From Planctomycetota bacterium (GTDB lineage Bacteria > Planctomycetota > UBA11346), in assembly GCA_014193115.1 (NCBI GenBank), contig BJHQ01000002.1, forward strand, positions 196,815-260,814: DNA of 64,000 nucleotides, read 5' to 3'. Shown here one piece after another: positions 60,659 through 64,000 of the stretch. The notes beneath the pieces were generated by a model that worked only from the letters and a program-made list of their open reading frames with translations, had not been told where the DNA came from and made no database searches. A program made the position numbers and the translations under genes. Position 1 is the first letter of the stretch. Every line of letters starts with the position of its first letter.

Positions 60659-61418
60659 GTGGCGCCTCGTTGGTGAAGCGCCGCCAATGCTCCTCGCGGC
60701 AGATGCTCACATTGAAGGACACGCTCCGTGGCGGCGCGTCGGCCGCGGTCACCCGATGCAGAGCAAAGGCGGGCACCGCCACGAAATCCCCAGGCGCCAG
60801 CGCGATCCGCAGCGGAGCGCGCGGCTCGGGGAGCCGATTGGCGGCGAAATGCCAAGCGCTCTGCGGGCCATCCCGGCTGACAGCGCCGGCTTGCTCAAGA
60901 TCGCGCAGCCAGGCGCGATCCACCGGATCCACCTCCCAGTGCTTGATGCCGTAGAGCTGGACGGTGAAAACATCGTCGTTGTCGAAGTGCGCACCGATCG
61001 AGGCGCAGGGCTGTTGGCTGAAGAACAGCTCGGTGGACCAGCCGAATTCGCCGGGGCGATAAAGCCGGGTGAGCAGGAGCTGCTGGACCAGCAGAGCCCA
61101 CTGAGGCAGCGGCAACGTCGAAGTGCTTGCCCACGTCTCTGGCCCAGCGCGGCGCTGCTCCACCCGCTCTGCGTCGCCTTCGAACCAGGCGTGATAGGAT
61201 CCGTCCCCCTGATAAAACACCGCCTCGCCATACCCGTCACTGCGACCCGGTGCCATTCGCCCATCACGTGCGGCCCGCGCTGCGAAAGCGTCGCAGTTGA
61301 AGTCCGCCGCCAGGTCGGCGAACAGACCCGGGAGGTGGCAAGGCGCGCGCAAGCCGTGTTGGCCCAGATCCAGGTGGTCGAGAAGGCGTTCGACACGTGG
61401 CGCGAGCAGTTCGAGCAT
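60642..61418 (-). CDS. JmjC/cupin-4-type Fe(II)/2-oxoglutarate oxygenase
   Basis: A 258-residue cupin. The metal-binding start is GAHFDNDDVFTVQLYGIKHWEV (HxD and hydrophobic core), and the distal His is in AVPAFALHRVTA; together these match the ribosomal oxygenase/JmjC-like (cupin_4, RoxA) group. FSQQPCASIGAHFD and the KHWEVDP turn are usual for that family. Some members hydroxylate ribosomal proteins, but the substrate here is unknown. The ATG at 61418 is used; a GTG at 61439 is also in frame. It diverges from the spermidine synthase gene. Confidence 0.78.
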   Translation of the reverse strand: MLELLAPRVERLLDHLDLGQHGLRAPCHLPGLFADLAADFNCDAFAARAARDGRMAPGRSDGYGEAVFYQGDGSYHAWFEGDAERVEQRRAGPETWASTSTLPLPQWALLVQQLLLTRLYRPGEFGWSTELFFSQQPCASIGAHFDNDDVFTVQLYGIKHWEVDPVDRAWLRDLEQAGAVSRDGPQSAWHFAANRLPEPRAPLRIALAPGDFVAVPAFALHRVTAADAPPRSVSFNVSICREEHWRRFTNEAPRAARD

Positions 61419-61556
61419 GGTAGCGATAGCGAACCTCACGAATGTGTTTCGATGATCCCAGACATCGGTCCCGGGTCAAATCAGCACGCGCACCATGCTG
61501 GTCCTGCAAGCGCGGACCGGTGACGCCCAAACCCCGTGGAATTAAGGAAACCTGAC

Positions 61557-63224
61557 ATGAACGCCGATCGCAACAGCTGGTGGCATGATCGCTGGCCCGG
61601 TCCAAGCCACCGCAATGCCTTCGCGATGAGGCCGCGGGAAGCTCTGGGATCCGCCTGCGCCTATGATCACGATCATCACGGCCGGATGCTGGTGGTTGCG
61701 GGGGCGCTGCGCAGTGTCGAGAGCGATCGCGCCTATGTCGAGATGGCGACCCACCTCAGTCTGTGCGGCGGCGGACCGTGGCCTGCTGGCGTGCGGGTCT
61801 TGATCGTTGGTGGGGAAGATGGCGGTTTGGCGTCAGAGGCCCTGCGCCATGCCTTCGTCAATGAAGTCGTGGTCTGGATCGCCGAGCCGGACGGGGTCGC
61901 CTTGGCGCATCGGCATCTGCCTGCTGGGGAGGCGTTCTCTGACCCGCGCGTCCGCGTGGTGACCAGCCAGCCGGAAGGAACCTTCCAGGTGATCCTGGCC
62001 GACCTGTTGGCTGAGGAGCCGTCGCCAGCGCCTGACTTGGCCACGCTGCTGGCGCCGAATGGCGTGTGCTGCGTCGGCGCGCGCGCCATTCCGGGCAGGG
62101 AGAGCGCATGGGTCCACGCCGGCACCTGCTTCGCTGCCGCTGCGGCATTGGGACCCGCGGAACGCGCGGTGGTGCCCACCGCCTTGTCCCCCGGATGCTT
62201 TGTGATCCTGCACCTGCATCGTCGCGATGGCGGTTCTTGCGCAGTACCGCTGACAAACTGGCACGGCCGGCATTATGATCCAGCGGTCCACCGCGCTGCG
62301 TTCGCGGTGCCCACCTGGTGGCGCGGCCCATTGGCCATTCGCACCGAGCGCGCCGCCGCCGGTGATCCGGCCGCCTGGTGGCATGAGGCCACGGTGGAGC
62401 TGGCCACCAGCCAGGCCCTGGCCATGACACCGGTACACGCAGAACGCAGTCCCTACCAGCTGATTGAGATCCATGACCACCAGGACTATGGGCGGGTGTT
62501 CTCACTGGACGGAACCGTTCAGGGCACCACCGCCGATGAAGCCATCTATCACGAGATGGTGGTCCACGTGGCCCTGGCCGGCGGAGAACGGCTGCCGCGC
62601 CGGGTCCTGATCATTGGTGGTGGAGACTGGGGCGCTGCCCGTGAGGTGCTGCGCCACCCTGAAATCGAACAGGTGGTGATGGTCGAGATCGACGCACGGG
62701 TTCTGGCAGTCTGCGAGACCCTGTTCGCCATCGGCAGGCCGGTCGATCCGCGCCTGGAGCTGCGGGTGATGGACGCTGCTGATTACATCGCCCAGGCAGC
62801 CCAGCGGGGCGAGCACTTCGACGTCGTCATCATCGACGCCACCGACTCGACCGAACCCTCACGAAGCCTGTTTACCGATTCCTTTTATGCCCAGCTCAAG
62901 ACCTGCCTGGGTGAAGACGGGGTGTGCGTCGACTCGGACATCGTGGCGAGCAGCGCCCATGGCGCGAGCATGTCCCGCGATGTGATCGGCCCGCCACTGG
63001 CCGACCTGCGGCGTGTACGCGCCGCATTCGGAGCCATCGAAGCGTACATGACCCGCATTCCTACTTATCCAGGCGGACTCTTCACCTTCTTCATCTATTC
63101 GCGCAGCGGTGCTTCCAAGCGCGAGCCGCGGCGCTTGGTGGAAGCGCGCTTTTATAATGCTGAGGTCCATCGCGCCGCCTTCGTGCTGCCGCCGTGGTGG
63201 GCCGAGACTCTCGCCAACCTGTGA
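61557..63224 (+). CDS. Spermidine synthase-like protein with a degenerate N-terminal duplicate
   Basis: A 555-residue protein, about twice the length of E. coli SpeE. The C-terminal half (~290-555) is a standard aminopropyltransferase: SPYQLIEIHDHQDYGRVFSLDGTVQ, YHEMVVHVAL, the SAM motif LIIGGGDWGAAREVL and catalytic FDVVIIDATDSTEPS. The N-terminal half repeats the plan in weaker form: RMLVVAGALRS, YVEMATHLSL, LIVGGEDGGLASEAL and FQVILADLLAEEPS, without the D-x-T-D catalytic pair. Both halves end similarly (YDPAVHRAAFAVPTWW; YNAEVHRAAFVLPPWW). The ATG at 61557 has AAGGA upstream. The stop overlaps the next gene's GTG. Confidence 0.85.
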   Translation: MNADRNSWWHDRWPGPSHRNAFAMRPREALGSACAYDHDHHGRMLVVAGALRSVESDRAYVEMATHLSLCGGGPWPAGVRVLIVGGEDGGLASEALRHAFVNEVVVWIAEPDGVALAHRHLPAGEAFSDPRVRVVTSQPEGTFQVILADLLAEEPSPAPDLATLLAPNGVCCVGARAIPGRESAWVHAGTCFAAAAALGPAERAVVPTALSPGCFVILHLHRRDGGSCAVPLTNWHGRHYDPAVHRAAFAVPTWWRGPLAIRTERAAAGDPAAWWHEATVELATSQALAMTPVHAERSPYQLIEIHDHQDYGRVFSLDGTVQGTTADEAIYHEMVVHVALAGGERLPRRVLIIGGGDWGAAREVLRHPEIEQVVMVEIDARVLAVCETLFAIGRPVDPRLELRVMDAADYIAQAAQRGEHFDVVIIDATDSTEPSRSLFTDSFYAQLKTCLGEDGVCVDSDIVASSAHGASMSRDVIGPPLADLRRVRAAFGAIEAYMTRIPTYPGGLFTFFIYSRSGASKREPRRLVEARFYNAEVHRAAFVLPPWWAETLANL

Positions 63225-64000
63225 TCCGCCGCCTCAGTCAGCTGTTGGACGTCCGCCGAGGCGAAGGCTGGACCGTGGTCCTCCTCCTGGTCCAGTCGTT
63301 TTTCGTCGGCGCTTCCACCGCGCTGTTCGAGACCGTCGGGGAGACGCTGTTCCTGCTCCAGCACGGCGTCGACCGGCTGGCTTGGGTCTACCTTGGGTGG
63401 GCGATCGCCGTGCCGCTGGCTGGGCTGGTCTACACCAGGCTTCAGAACTGGTTCCACATCAGTCGCATCTGGCTGGGAACGGTCGCGATGGCCTTGCTGC
63501 TGAGCCTCTGCACCGCCGCAGGGCTCGCGACGTCGTCTGATATATGGATCTCGTTCGCCATGATGGTGGGCCGCGATGTCCTGTGGGCTTTGCTGCTGAT
63601 GCAATTCTGGGATCTGGCAGGATTTCTGCTCGATCTCCAGCAGGCCAAGCGACTGTATGGCCTGATCGGCGCCGGAGAGGTCGCCGGAGGGATCACCGCA
63701 GGGTTGCTGGTCGGGCCGTTGATCCATTTGTCCAACCCAGCCTCGGTCGTCGCCATTTCCAGTCTGGGATACGCCCTGTGCCTCGCCGTGCTCATGATCC
63801 TGCTGCGGCTGCGCCGCGCGCACGTCAGAGGAACGTCGGAGAACGACGAGGTCACGGCGCCGATCAGTCTCAAGGCGCTGTCCCGCGAGCGGTATGTGGT
63901 GTTGATGCTCGGCCTCCCCGTGGTCTACACCCTGGCCTACGATTTCCTGGAATACGCCTATCTGGGCCAGGCCGAGCTGCGCTTTCAGGGAGATGCCGCA
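63221..64000 (+). CDS. NTT-like (ATP/ADP translocase-related) membrane protein, partial
   Basis: The first 260 residues of a membrane protein that continues past the window. The GTG start at 63221 overlaps the spermidine synthase stop by 4 bp (GTGA), and the frame is open to the end. It begins RRGEGWTVVLLLVQSFFVGASTALFETVGETLFLLQHG, resembling bacterial NTT/Tlc-like major-facilitator proteins that often carry HEAT and cNMP domains later on. At least six hydrophobic segments are visible, plus AGEVAGGITAGLLVG. The call is tentative because the diagnostic part lies outside. Confidence 0.65.
   Translation, partial: MIRRLSQLLDVRRGEGWTVVLLLVQSFFVGASTALFETVGETLFLLQHGVDRLAWVYLGWAIAVPLAGLVYTRLQNWFHISRIWLGTVAMALLLSLCTAAGLATSSDIWISFAMMVGRDVLWALLLMQFWDLAGFLLDLQQAKRLYGLIGAGEVAGGITAGLLVGPLIHLSNPASVVAISSLGYALCLAVLMILLRLRRAHVRGTSENDEVTAPISLKALSRERYVVLMLGLPVVYTLAYDFLEYAYLGQAELRFQGDAA

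Noticed and set aside
60072-61523. A 483-codon plus-strand open frame
   Set aside because: It lies antisense to the cNMP and JmjC genes, whose products have clear domains; the plus-strand translation shows none.

Overview
The window is a gene-dense, GC-rich chromosomal segment from a flagellated Gram-negative bacterium, most likely a member of the PVC superphylum (Planctomycetota, or a Verrucomicrobiota/Lentisphaerota relative). The grounds are the adjacent DUF1592-type cytochrome and DUF1552 proteins, a DUF1080 protein, large secreted propeller and GH106-like glycosidase proteins, and five AraC-type regulators beside carbohydrate genes. This is an inference from gene content. No rRNA, tRNA, CRISPR array or insertion sequence was seen.

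Layout. 0-4.8 kb: two AraC regulators, an FAD-dependent oxidoreductase, a STAS protein and a Nudix hydrolase. 4.9-8.3 kb: a compact MlaE-MlaF-MCE lipid transport operon. 8.4-28.6 kb: accessory carbohydrate and secreted proteins (hypothetical secreted protein, beta-helix protein, alpha/beta-hydrolase-like protein, a three-gene secreted propeller operon, a polysaccharide deacetylase coupled to a GH106-like glycosidase, a phytanoyl-CoA dioxygenase) with two more AraC regulators. 28.6-31.5 kb: flgF-flgG-flgA on the minus strand. 31.7-35.0 kb: menB, a YggS-type PLP protein, a SprT-like metalloprotein and the fifth AraC regulator. 35.1-43.7 kb: a tight six-gene minus-strand operon (DUF1592 cytochrome, DUF1552, DUF1080, a repeat protein, an epimerase, a GPH sugar symporter). 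43.9-47.2 kb: a large metzincin lipoprotein, followed by an AT-rich spacer. 47.8-53.8 kb: housekeeping genes (holA-like, zinc-ribbon membrane protein, rsmB, thioredoxin-like, rlmI-like). 54.0-59.9 kb: flgB-flgC-fliE, nadB, a Rieske protein and an OmpR/EnvZ-type two-component pair. 60.2-64.0 kb: a cNMP-binding protein, a JmjC/cupin oxygenase, an internally duplicated spermidine synthase, and the start of an NTT-like membrane transporter that runs off the window.

The most unusual material lies between genes. A roughly 135-bp palindromic repeat family with TGAACCGCCAAGACGCC-type ends occurs at least six times, always in intergenic spacers. A second family carries CTGGGAGCG. Several spacers inside apparent operons hold arrays of perfect hairpins or tandem repeats: flgF/flgG, flgG/flgA, response regulator/histidine kinase, and the zinc-ribbon gene/rsmB. 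In two of these the repeat length is a multiple of three, the frame stays open, and that frame overlaps the neighbouring genes by 4-8 bp. The duplicated aminopropyltransferase and its neighbours form a second candidate for undescribed biology.
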